A DNA stretch of 64,000 nt. It comes from Chlorokybus atmophyticus. Taxonomy: Eukaryota; Streptophyta; Chlorokybophyceae; Chlorokybales; Chlorokybaceae. The notes beneath the pieces are model-generated. The model was not told the DNA's origin. It saw only the letters and a program-made list of their open reading frames with translations, and made no database searches. Both the position numbers and the translations under genes were made by a program. Where the stretch lies: positions 826,939 to 890,938 of the forward strand of contig RHPI01002368.1 in the NCBI GenBank assembly GCA_009103225.1, read 5' to 3'. Numbering within the stretch: position 1 is the stretch's first letter; each line of letters starts with the position of its first letter. Below are positions 22,857-32,640 of the stretch, piece by piece.

Positions 22857-23642
22857 CCTCAACAAAGTGGGTCAACAACGGCGTATTGAGGCTATGTCTC
22901 CAGTGCAAAGCTCTTCCTATCTCCAAGGCACTACACATCTAACCGCAGGGGAGATTGCGAGAATGTGATTATATGATGCTTGCTTTGCATGCAGATGTCA
23001 AGGCAGTATACCCTGTGGAGACTCCACTGGTGGTTGTTTGCGGTATGGGCGGATCAATGCGCCCGCTTCATGGGATGCGATTCGGCAAGTCCAGTAGGTG
23101 AGCTTTTGCTCCACATACAGTTGCATGACTGGCTAGGCTTATACAAAAACGCGCATGCACCTTGCATCGGCTGTTATGAGACCCCTGCAGTTGTTGGACT
23201 GTATGCGCGTTTATGTGCGAGCACCTGGCATCAGTTTCGTGCCAGGTCCATGCAGTCGCTCATGTGTATGCATAGAGCCTGTTCTCATGTGTGTATGGCG
23301 CAGTTGTTGCCTAATGCTACTTGCATGTGGACATGCGCAAACTTGATGTGGCCCTTGAGTGTGTCATATTGTTCCAGTCAAGTGCATTGTACATTGAACA
23401 CAATGTCGACATCAGCTCAAGTTGCAGATGGAATTTCCAGAGTTGTTTCTGTGGTCTTGTGTGCATCTTGTGCATAGTGTCAATGACCCAAGGGTGTCTT
23501 ACTGTGTGTCATGCCCAGGTCTTTGATTGCGGCGTACATGCTGGGACTAGAGGGTTACAAGACGATTGTGCATTTGGACGGCGGCCTCAAAAACTGGTTC
23601 GATGAGGAGAACGCCACTAATAAAGAGGCCGCGGCCGTTTAG
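20832..23642 (+). CDS. Plastid rhodanese-domain protein (STR10-like)
   Basis: Exons 20832-21039, 21859-21905, 22028-22120, 22603-22741, 22995-23097 and 23519-23642 join in phase to 237 codons. The first 65 or so residues are Ala/Ser-rich with few acids, typical of a chloroplast transit peptide. The rhodanese domain starts at VRSVSPSQARDLLESWGYKV with CH2A-like LDVRPEPEFAKGSIDGAVNV, and has the insertion LGFAFFGVFNGTEINPNF typical of plant STR10 proteins. The active-site region VVVCGMGG keeps the cysteine, but about 15 extra residues lie between it and the R-S-L-I-A-A loop end. It finishes with GGLKNWFDEE. Rhodaneses transfer sulfane sulfur; the substrate of STR10-type proteins is not established. 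I chose the ATG at 20832 because it opens the transit peptide. Confidence 0.85.
22822..22854. repeat. (GCGT)n microsatellite
   Basis: About eight GCGT units in the fourth intron of the rhodanese gene. A shorter run of the same unit lies at 22216-22232 in the third intron. Confidence 0.85.
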
Positions 23643-24165
23643 TTTCCCATTGTTAAATGAGCATGCTTCGCGCAACTCCAATGTCTGCTATGTGTATGGG
23701 TTGGACTATCCTTAGGTTAGGGCAATAGAGCCATCAGCACCAAATGACGACCTCTGTGAATAACGCACTAATTGACTTACAGACTCTGAGCGAGTTTGAT
23801 GATGTTTGTCACCGAGTAACTGCAGCATATTTTTGCAAGCCGCGTTGGCTGCAACGGCGCTACATTCAGCGCATTACATGACACCAGAGATGTATTGCGG
23901 CTGCATACCATGTATCGCCTGTTGCTCAAATCTGTCTGCTGTTTGCTGCCACTGCTACTTGCTACTTGTTGCCGCGCCCCCTCGCCCCCACCCTGCTCAT
24001 GCACTTGCCATTGCCTTAATAGTTGCTCTCGCCCATCTGCTAGTTGGCTTGTGTGCACAAAAGACCTCATAGGCGTGTGTTCACTTGTGCTTGCTTGTGG
24101 GAAGCGTTACATTAACTGAGTCACATACTAGCGCAACTGCCTTGGGCATGCGCTGAGAGGCTGTA
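23643..24165. other. Gene-free stretch
   Basis: 3' flank of the rhodanese gene. Nothing is supportable on either strand; Cys-rich frames at 23.8-24.1 kb are compositional. Confidence 0.3.
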
Positions 24166-24520
24166 TACAGTAAATGTGTATATGCTCATGCATTTGACAT
24201 GCCAGCAGTGTCATCAGCACATAGCATACAGGCAAAACCAACTATCGTTGACCACCGGGCTCAGCTAGTACACTACCTCAAACACTAACTGCACTACTGC
24301 TAACCCCGTTAGTCATGCAAGCATGCATTGGTGATAGCAATCACCTGCCAACCACCTTGTAGTCAGTCTTCCGCGCGGTAGGCTGGCATGGGCAACAGCA
24401 ACAGCAACCAGAATTCCCCGCCCGCCTCCCTTCTGCCTACTGCCGCCGCCAATCTTCCACTCGCCAACATCAGTAGCCGCCTCCATTCTACCTGTCACGC
24501 TTTGGGATTTCGTCACTCAC
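24166..24520. repeat. Dispersed repeat, copy 1 (intact)
   Basis: About 355 bases from ACAGTAAATGTGTATATGCT to TTTGGGATTTCGTCAC match 32641-32864 joined to 33928-34075 in the same orientation at roughly 85-90 percent identity by eye. This copy is continuous where the second is interrupted. It carries no coding. It may be the 5' region of the transposon ORF that follows. Confidence 0.8.
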
Positions 24521-24735
24521 ACGGCCAACGGGGTGCAGCCTAACTACAGCTGCATTATCTCTATGCATGCATGGTGCTCCCGGTCAAGCACCCACACCAT
24601 GCACGGCCCAGCGGCGTATGTCGGCGGTTGGGCAGCGTCAGCCTACCAGTTGCGCCGACAATTCACCGCCCCACCCGCCGAGCTTTCGTCAACGCTGACG
24701 ACTCGGCCGACGTCGGCAACTTCCATTCCACCGCG

Positions 24736-25142
24736 ACTTGAGATCTGCTACGGACGGGCTGCCACCATCGGCGCCGCACGATCCCGCCTTTTTCGGCATT
24801 GGCGTGTGGAAGCGCAAGCTTCCTGCGGACCTGAGCGCGGCCGTTGACGCAGAGACCGTCGTCCGTTTCAAAGCAACGGCCACTGCAGCTGACGTGGCGC
24901 GACTCCACTCGGCAGCAGGTGTCGGCGGGGGGGCGTGGCTGTCGGCCTTGCCGCTGATCCCCTCGCTACGACTACCGTACCTGCTGCTTGTCAACGTCCA
25001 GCACTGCTGCTTGTGCGGGGTCCCAGGGCCGGTGTCGCACAGCCACGCACAACGCGCTGCGCGAGGAAGTCTACGGCGTGATGCGTGACACCGGCTTCAC
25101 ACTGAGCAGGGAACAGACGGGCTTCATGCCCATCCTGCCGGG
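24736..25142 (+). mobile_element. Transposon ORF remnant, 5' part (split by gypsy insertion)
   Basis: Open frames read VARLHSAAGVGGGAWLSALP, then a Cys-rich segment (CCLCGVPG), then RTATHNALREEVYGVMRDTG and TGFMPILPG. The order GAWL-x-A-L-P, C-x2-C-G, R-H-N-A-L-R, G-x-P is that of the C-terminal part of reverse-transcriptase-associated ORFs common in algal and oomycete genomes. The ORF is interrupted at 25142 by the gypsy element. Joined to 28240 it continues GETRGTRVDLVEIHRCYWML. Frameshifts are present. The exact superfamily is not certain. Confidence 0.5.
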
Positions 25143-25433
25143 TGTAGCGGCGCAATACTTATTATCAGTGTCCTTTGTAGCGCCGCATTATCAACATGCT
25201 CTTAATAAGCCAGGGAGGCCACGCGCCTCAATAGAATGCACAATAAATATTGCATTAGCCAATAGCATGCTTTGTTTCTCATAAGCTTATACTAGCTACA
25301 CGCCCCACTTGTGCCTTATTTTTTAAGTGGGCCCTTTTTATTCCAGTAATTCAGCCTTGCTTATTATCATCTGCTCGGTGTGGCTTGCTCTATGCATGTA
25401 AGATGCCGCCGTTATAGTGAGTGCCGACATTAA
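25143..25433 (+). repeat. 5' LTR of gypsy element
   Basis: This starts TGTAGCGGCGCAAT and ends near GCCGACATTAAA, and matches 27954-28239 at roughly 85 percent by eye. A primer-binding-site-like TGGTGGAGACGCGG follows from 25436. Four bases, CGGG, precede it and recur after the 3' LTR. Confidence 0.85.
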
Positions 25434-25435
25434 AT

Positions 25436-27953
25436 TGGTGGAGACGCGGATTGAGTGCCTTTCACCACTCACCGCCATTGATTGATTATGACAATGCAGT
25501 TATGATGATTTGCAGCGGCCACTGATTATGACAACCGCGGCAGCAGCAGCCAGAGGCGTATGCACCGTTTTTTGCAGGTCGAAGGACAAGCCTGTGAGAA
25601 TTCTTTTTAACATCGGCTCCTCAATTTTGTCAGTATCCTCTGCCTTCGCCGCCGAGCTTGGCTTGCCAGTCACATCTGCCTCACGTATTACAGTACAATT
25701 CGGTAACGGCAACATAACCGCTGATTCCTCTACCTCCTGCACAGCAACTCTCCTCATTGGGGAGGAGTACACACAACGTTAGCGATTCCGTATTTTATTT
25801 TTATTTTGCCAACTGAATTGTTTTACGTGGTCGACGGCACCAACTGGCTGAGGGCAACAAACTGTAGCGTATCTGCGCATGTACTTCTCTGACGGGACAG
25901 TGACGGAGCTGTCACCTTCGACCACTATGTGTGCTGCTGTGGCGATTTCTCAGACACCGACAGCTCCTCAAGCTGCGGCCACAACTCCATCCGCTCCAAC
26001 AGCACTTATGCACGATTTTGCCGTGCTGTTTAAGGCGCCAGACCCAAACAATAATACTGACATTGTACAACACGTTTGACAGGAAGGACGCCTATTATCG
26101 TCAGGCAGTACAAGCGCTCACGGCAAGAAAATATTTTGATTGAAGGTCTTGTTAAAGATCTACTTGAGGGGGGGTTTATAGTTCCATCCTCTTCAGAGTG
26201 GTACAGCCAGGTCTTCCTTGCTGACGTGCCTGATGGCAGCAAACGTTCTCGCATTGATTACCGTGCTCTAAGCAATGTGACAGTAAACGACAAGTATTAT
26301 GTGCCTGGCATAGATGCTATGTTCGACAAGCTGCAACGATACAACGTATTTTTTAAAATGGATGTGGCCTTTGGCTTCTGCCAAGTACGCATGCATCCTG
26401 ACAGCCGCGCCAAGACAGCGTCAGGTCTGTACGAGTGGATGGTAATGCCTTTCGGCCTGTGCAACGCGCCAGCAACTTTTCAACGGCTCATGCACAGTGT
26501 CTTACGTGACCTCCCTTTCGTACTCATCTACCTTAACGACATCCTCGTCTTCTCACACAACGAAGAGGAGCACGCTGCTTACCTACGACAAGTGTTTGAG
26601 CAGCTCAAAGCGGCAGGCATTGTAATCAAGCCTAAGAAGTGCCTGTTCGCTGTGTCAACGTCAAAGTTCCTTGGCTTTATCGTGTCTTAAAAAGGCCTGC
26701 GCACTGACCCTGACAAGACAGCCGCCATCAGTGAGTACCCTCAACCTCATGGTGTCAAGGCAGTACGTCGTTTCCTTGGCATGTGTGCATTCTACGCACG
26801 TCTCTGGTTTTACTACTGTGCCAGCACTCTTGCGTGCCCTGGTGTGCAAAGACGTTACCTTCGATTAGACAGAGGAGGATCAAGTTGCATTCGTTCAATC
26901 GAAGACGGCCCTGGCCTCTGCACCCCTGCTTCACTTCCCTAACTTCACAACAAGCTTTGAGCTACGCACGGACGCAAGCAACAATGGGCTCGGGCTTGTG
27001 TTGCTGCAATAATCTCGCACGCACGATGCGCATGCGCCGTTGTTGTTTGCGTCACGCTCGTTGATCGCGGCGAAGAAAAATTGCACCACAACGGAGCGCG
27101 AGTGTCTCGCGGTGGTGTGGGCATCAACAAGCTTCATCCCTACCTACTTGTGCGGATGTGCAACTCGAGACCGACCATAGCGCATTGGTGCAACTCTTGC
27201 GCACAAAGCAACATAAAGGTCGCATTGCGCGATGGGTGTTGTCGTTGCAAGCTTATAACTTCACTATCTTGCACCGTCCGGGAGCATTGTGTGGTGATGT
27301 TGACTTGGTATCGTACAAAATTTCACCGCACCGTACCATCCTCAAACAGACGGCTTGGTGGAGCGTATGAACAGACCGCTCAAGCGGACAATTGCCAAGT
27401 GCATAAACGAGTTCCATAACAATTGACACCACATTTTGGGGGCTGTGACCTTTGCATACAACACCTCAATCCACGCCTCCACTGGTCACACACCATTTCG
27501 CCTGTTGTATGGCTGAGAGGCACAGCTGCCGCCACATGCACAATTGCCATCTTTCGGCCCCGGCACTGACGGCTCAGCTTGGTGCCGCCAACTCGGGCAG
27601 TTGTTGCCTACTGAGGGAGGTAGCGGTTGACAATTTGCGCCAGGCTCGAGAACGCCAAAAGAAAATCATGATGCCCGCCACAAGACCATGACCTATAACG
27701 TGGGGGACCTGGTGCTTGTCAAGACAATGCGCATGACCTCACAGAAGCGCAAGTATGGGCATGATGGGGTCATTCATCAGACTGCCAAACTCAAGCCAAG
27801 ATGGACACGTCCTTACGTAATGTTGGAACGCACCCGCCCCAGCACTTACAAGCTTGAGAAAAGGGACTACACAACAGGTGGGAGGAAGACCACCAACATG
27901 CAACATGACGCCTTATTATTCGAGTCGTAGCTCTCCCTTTTTGGAGAGGGTAA
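25436..27953 (+). mobile_element. Ty3/gypsy internal region, degenerate pol
   Basis: Pol order is protease, RT, RNase H, integrase. The protease region has FNIGSSILSVSS (DTGS-type motif lost, about 25607). RT is open over 204 codons (26076-26690) with DYRALSNVTVNDKYYVPG, FCQVRMHPDS, MPFGLCNAPATFQRLM and YLNDILVF, where the second catalytic Asp position reads N-D instead of D-D. RNase H is broken. The integrase core is deleted: its C-terminal half resumes at about 27346 (DGLVERMNRPLKRTIAKC, then TFAYNTSIHASTGHTPF). A last frame (27688-27930) has YNVGDLVLVKTMRMT. A purine-rich GGAGAGGG at 27943-27950 sits where a polypurine tract belongs. Non-functional copy. Confidence 0.9.
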
Positions 27954-28239
27954 TGCAGCGGCGCAATGCTTATTATTGATGTCTTTATTATCGCCGCATT
28001 ATCAACATGCTCTTTGTGAGCCAGCGAGGCCACGCGCCTTAATGGAATGCACATCATATATTGCATTAGCCAATAGCATGCTTTGTTTTTCATAAGCTTG
28101 TACTAGCTACACGCCACACTTGTGCCCTATTCAAGCGGGCCCTTTCTATTCCATTACTCCAGTCTTGCTTTTTATCACCTGCTTAGTGTGGCTTGCTATA
28201 TGCATGTGAGATGCCGCTATAATGAGTGCCGACATTACA
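27954..28239 (+). repeat. 3' LTR of gypsy element
   Basis: It starts TGCAGCGGCGCAAT and ends CGACATTACA, followed by CGGG at 28240-28243, the same four bases that end just before the 5' LTR. This target duplication fixes the outer ends of the element. An AATGGAATGCAC/TTGCATTAG block is shared with the 5' LTR. Confidence 0.85.
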
Positions 28240-28376
28240 CGGGCGAGACTCGAGGCACAAGGGTGGACCTGGTTGAGATACACAGATGTTACTGGATGCT
28301 ACCGTCACTGCGACGAGCAGCACGTGCGGCGAAATCACCCCGCTACCGACACTTTCCATCCCTTGACAGCTGAGAA
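28240..28376 (+). mobile_element. Transposon ORF remnant, 3' part
   Basis: When the gypsy element and one copy of CGGG are removed, the frame of the interrupted ORF runs on here as ETRGTRVDLVEIHR, then CYWMLPSLRRAARAA, to a stop at about 28374. The restored continuity is the evidence that the gypsy element is nested. Confidence 0.5.
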
Positions 28377-28479
28377 TCAAGGTACCCTTGACAGGGCATT
28401 TGACAAAGTCATCAACCTGCGTGTGTGTCTATGCTTGCCTCAACTACATGTGCATGCTAGTCCTTCAACATGCTAGAGC

Positions 28480-30905
28480 ATCCTCAGAAGATTACAATCA
28501 GCAGAAAAGTTGTATTCCTTGAAGCCGTGGGAGCACAGAATCTGCAAAAGATCAGTGACAGCGATTCATCAGAAGATGAAGGCACTGATGATAATCAACA
28601 ATAGCCTGAGTTCAGCACAGCAACAACTATTCCATATCTGGTGGACATTGGTTCTAATTTAGAAACGGAGCTCAACGCTAAGAAAGTGAGCAGCGCTGCG
28701 TGCAGAGATGAGAGGAGTCATCATCAGCAGCAAAACCAATAGCAAGGCAGGGGGCATTATCCTGAGCGTATTAAGAAGGGTTCTGTACGTTGCCACAAGG
28801 AGTTTGGCTATATGGCAGGCTCAGAATCACTCAGTGTGGAGCCAGCAGCATATGAGCAAACACTCCAGCGGACTAATGCAGATAGTTGGCATCAGGCGAC
28901 GAATGAAGAGAGAGCCTCGCTGCATGCCAACGCGCCGTGGGAACTTAAAGTACCACCTGCAGGGGGCAAGCCTATTCCTGTCAAGTAGCTGTTCCAGGTG
29001 AGAAGGGACGGCAATGGCAACATTGAGAGGTATGAAGCCAGATTGGTTGCCAAAGGGTTTCTGCAACAAGAAGGAGTGGACTTCAATGAGGTGTTTGCAC
29101 CTGCGGGGAAGTTGGCAACCTTCAGAGCTATGGTGGCAGTTGTGTTAGCAAATAACCTTGAGTTCCATTGTCACAGCCCACTCGACCATAAAAGACTTGG
29201 TGCTTTTATGGTCGATTTGTGGTTATATAATGTGCCTTCTCGTTACATTCCCCGCCACAAGAACGCTGACTCCCATCAGCTGGGGAATCATCCCAGGGGT
29301 TTGCTAGGGTTGGCCACCGGCCCCAACGGCAAGGATTGGCTGAATTGGGCCCATGCCTGTCAGCACGCGCATAGCGCGCCGCTGGCGGCCCCACAGGTCG
29401 CAATGCGACAGGTAGGTCGCGTCCTGCCGCGCCGACTGAACTGGTAAGTCCGATGCGACTGCCTGTAGGCAAGTTGCCTACAAGCCGATGATGGCACTTA
29501 TGAAGTGACCGTTTACAATGGTATTGGATCAAGAAACAATGACCGCGGAATTCGTGTGCAAGGCAGGAATCGAACTTGGGTCTCAAGCTCCAATGACCAA
29601 TGTCACAGTCCACTCGACCACAAAATACTTGGTGCTTTTACGGCCGATTTGTGCTTTCATAATGTACCTTCCCGTTACATCCATCACTTGGATGTCAAGA
29701 CAGCGTTTCCGTACGGGGAGCTGGAGGAGAGAATCTACATTCAGAATCCAAGAGGGTATCGGGAGGGGTAACCTGGTACAGCATGCAGATTGGTGAAGGC
29801 ATTATATGTCTTGAAGCAGGCACCACGGGTGTGGCATGCAAGACTGTGCAAGGAGCTGCAGAAGCAGAGGTTTACAAGTCTAGCAGATCCAAGCTTGTTT
29901 TACCACGAGAGCAAGCATGTATGGCTGTTGGTGTCCGTGGACGACATTCTGATTGCAGCGTCAGGCCTGTCAAAAGTGTAGCGAGTAAAAACTCAGCTGC
30001 AGGCTGTGTTCGAGTGCAGAGACTTGGGCGAGACAACATACTTCCTCAATATGGTTGTCATTAGAAACAAAGCTGCTGGAATTATCACCATTACGCAAGA
30101 GCAACCGGTAAAGCAGCTGGTGACAAAGTTTGGTCTTGACAATGCGAATGTCAGAGAGGTGCCACGGAGCGTGGGAGTTTAGTAAGTGAGAGCACTGGAC
30201 AGAGACGAAGAGCTGGATTAGACCAAATATCCCTATTGCGAGCTTGTGGGGAGCCTTCTTTACCTGTCCATCGCGTCTCGGCCTGCCATTGCACATGTTG
30301 TGGGACAGTTGGCAAGGTACATGTCTGCTCCAACAATGCAACATTGGTTGGCGGCCAAAGGAGTAATGCGCTACTTGTCAAAGACAGCAACAGTTGGCAT
30401 CCAGTACGGGCGGGGCAACCAGGAGTTGCAAGGCTACTGTGATGCAGATTAAGTTGGTGACCTAGATACCAGAAGGATAACCACTGGATATGTCGTCAAG
30501 CTGAATGGTGGAGTGGTTAGCTGAAACAGCAAGCTGCAACCAACAGTGGCAGCCTCCACTACAGAAGCAGAGTACATGGCCTCTGCAGCAGCGGCAAAGG
30601 AGGCACTGTGGTTTAGGAAACTGCTAGGAGACCTTGGTCATCCATGTGGACGCGTGGCGATGTACTGTGACAATTAAAGAGCAAAGCTACTGAAAAATCC
30701 CATTCTCACGGCCAGAATCAAGCACATTGACATGCATCATCACTTTATGAGAGACACAATGGCGAGGCATGAGATTGAGTTTGTCTATTGTGGCATTGAG
30801 ATGCTGGCTTCATGACGAAGCCACCGCATGTGAAGAAGTTCAAGGCATGTTGTGAAGGATTGGGCATCGGGACAGTAAAGACAAAGAAGACCAAGTTCTG
30901 AAGTT
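28480..30905 (+). mobile_element. Ty1/copia pol remnant (RT and RNase H), interrupted
   Basis: Pieces of copia pol run on the plus strand with several stops. The RT begins with LHANAPWELKVPPAGGKPIP, then RYEARLVAKGFLQQEGVDFN and EVFAPAGKLATFRAMVAVV (to 29168). A 511-base element interrupts. RT resumes with LDVKTAFPYGELEERIYIQ (29686), ALYVLKQAPRVWHARLC and LLVSVDDILIAASG (catalytic V-D-D, about 29935). RNase H has YPYCELVGSLLYLSIASRP, ASTTEAEYMASAAAAKEALW and IKHIDMHHHFMRD (about 30720). Gag and integrase are not seen upstream, and no LTRs were identified. Non-functional. Confidence 0.9.
29169..29679 (-). mobile_element. TRIM/SMART-like miniature LTR element with tRNA-like boxes
   Basis: A 511-base insertion lies in the copia RT. 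Its ends are 79-base direct repeats (29169-29247 and 29601-29679, about 87 percent identical), each TGTCACAG to CGTTACA. TCCAT is duplicated at 29164-29168 and 29680-29684. Excision rejoins the copia frame as LEFHHLDVKTAF. No protein is encoded. On the minus strand an A-box-like TGGTCGAGTGGA (29609-29620) lies in one repeat and a B-box-like AGTTCGATTCC (29566-29576) lies just inside, 32 bases apart as in tRNA genes. Each repeat folds through CGACCATAAAAG / CTTTTATGGTCG. A perfect nine-base hairpin lies in the middle at about 29466-29484. Confidence 0.85.
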
Positions 30906-31225
30906 TAAGAGCTGGCCAAGCTGCCTGCATGGGAGTGTGGAGAATATAGCATGTTATGCAGTGCTCTCTACATGTATAGCATATGACACTTGTGTGCAGT
31001 TGTCCAGCCAACTTAGCTGGCTATTGTAGCTTATTAAATTGGTACTTGATAAGCTACTCATAGACTGCAGTTGTATGTATAGGCAATTAGGACTGGTACA
31101 GTTGGGTCCGGTCCATGGTAGGACTAGTCTGAGGGCCCATAGCCGACAGGCCGCGGACTATTGAGTTAGTTCACTTCTCTGGTCACTTCATTGGCGGTGT
31201 AGCTCTGCTCTTACCACTGTGCTGT
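30906..31225. other. Non-coding flank, possibly LTR relic
   Basis: There are no exons. AT-rich sequence between two copia fragments; it may contain the 3' LTR of the first, but no second copy was found to compare. Confidence 0.3.
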
Positions 31226-31289
31226 GTATGCTTGTTGTGCATGGTTGCATGCAGCATCTCTAGTCAACATGCTTGGCAAGCAGCATCGA

Positions 31290-31735
31290 CAGCCCTTTCC
31301 ACAATCAACACATGTGAGCACGTGGGTGATAAAGCTGGTATATGGATGTCTGTTCCTTTACCTGTTACTGCCAAGGAAGAGGGGAGCCTCTCCTTCTACA
31401 CTTTCCTTGACGATTATAGCGAGCTGTTATTGTACCTTTTAGGATGAAGTCCGAAAATACTGTTAAGAAGGTTCTCACGATGCTGGAGACGCAATTGGAA
31501 CACAAGACAGTCATTCTTTGCACAGACAGAGGAGGCGAGTATGTGATCAACGAGCTCAAGGCGTATTTTGCAAGCAAAGGCCTGACTCATGAAACCACCG
31601 CGCCACATACCCCTCAACAAAATGGAGCTGCAGAGAGGCTCAATGGCACACTCCCGGAGAAGTGAGAGCCATGCTTACGGACGCTCAACTCAAAGATCAC
31701 CGGTGGAAAGAAGCATTGCTAAGGGGTCGCTATGG
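31290..31735 (+). mobile_element. Ty1/copia integrase fragment
   Basis: The plus strand reads YTFLDDYSELLLYLL, then ENTVKKVLTMLETQLEHK, CTDRGGEYVINELKAYFASK and APHTPQQNGAAERLNGTL. These are the D-D-E core pieces of a copia integrase (DDYS, TDRGGEY, PQQNGAAER). Because copia places integrase before RT, and this lies after the RNase H of the previous remnant, it belongs to a different copy. It stops at an in-frame TGA after the NGTLPEK region. Confidence 0.85.
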
Positions 31736-31792
31736 GTCGATAGACCATGGCTCGCAAGAGCTTAGGCGCGTAGGCATCCTTCTTCCGCGTGT

Positions 31793-32120
31793 TTAATGGT
31801 AGCAACCTGGAAGCGGCCTCACGCACCACCGCAACGAGTGCATGCGCAGTGGGAGAGGCCTGGCCTGCCATTGTATGCGCAGTATGTATGGCCGAAAAGG
31901 CGTGTTTGTTTCATGTTTCACGGGTGCCGGGATGGTGGAATCCACCAACACCTTGATCAAAAATAGGGCCACCGTGCCAGGGTCTGCTGGCACGGCAGCC
32001 CAACCACGAGGCGTGCAGAACTCCATAAAGCGACGCCAGTAGCCCTCATGGCCCCGCAAAGTGCTAGTAGCACGTGACGCCGCTGCCACTGCCGGGTACA
32101 AGGTGCGCAGGCGCTCAATC
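31793..32120 (-). mobile_element. Tyrosine recombinase N-terminal fragment (DIRS/Crypton-like)
   Basis: The minus strand reads LRTLYPAVAAASRATSTLRG, then HEGYWRRFMEFCTPRGWAAV and PADPGTVALFLIKVLVDST. The pattern ST-x2-GY-x2-HW-RF-x2-WC followed by PADP-x-V-x-L-F-L is that of the SAM-like core-binding domain of tyrosine recombinases found in DIRS retrotransposons and Cryptons. The catalytic domain (R-HXXR-Y) is absent, so it is a fragment. Confidence 0.5.
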
Positions 32121-32640
32121 TCTTAGTCATCGGGGACGTTGTGCTGTAGCTGCACGCAACTGGCCGCTGCGCCGCCTGCCAAGCTACCTGGCACTTTATC
32201 AGCAACGGGTGGCCTGCGCGCTACAGCGGGCGCAAAGCCTCACCGTTCTGGAGCGAGGAGCGGCGGTGTTGGCCGCCGTGCCAGGCTAGGGGCCCGTTCA
32301 GACGTTAGCACCGACCTCAGAGGCGGAAGCTGTACTGGCGAGTGCTGCCAGGTAGTTGCAATTGCACACGTGCGCGTGTGTTCGTGTGCGCAGTTGTGTG
32401 CAGTGGTGCAATGTGGTGGGCATGAAGCAAAGTATGTAGCTCTACTTGAACTCTTGCTGTTCTAGTAATGAAAGAGACCCGCACCGCATACAAACTCTAA
32501 CACTGATGACACCAACGACACAATAAGAGCAACCTATGCCGTAGCATATGGGTAGCCAGGCGCGCACCTCAACGAACGTGGGCTAACCTGGCATGCCTCT
32601 GGCATGGAACGGTCCCGCAAGACCTACCAGGGCGTGGCGT

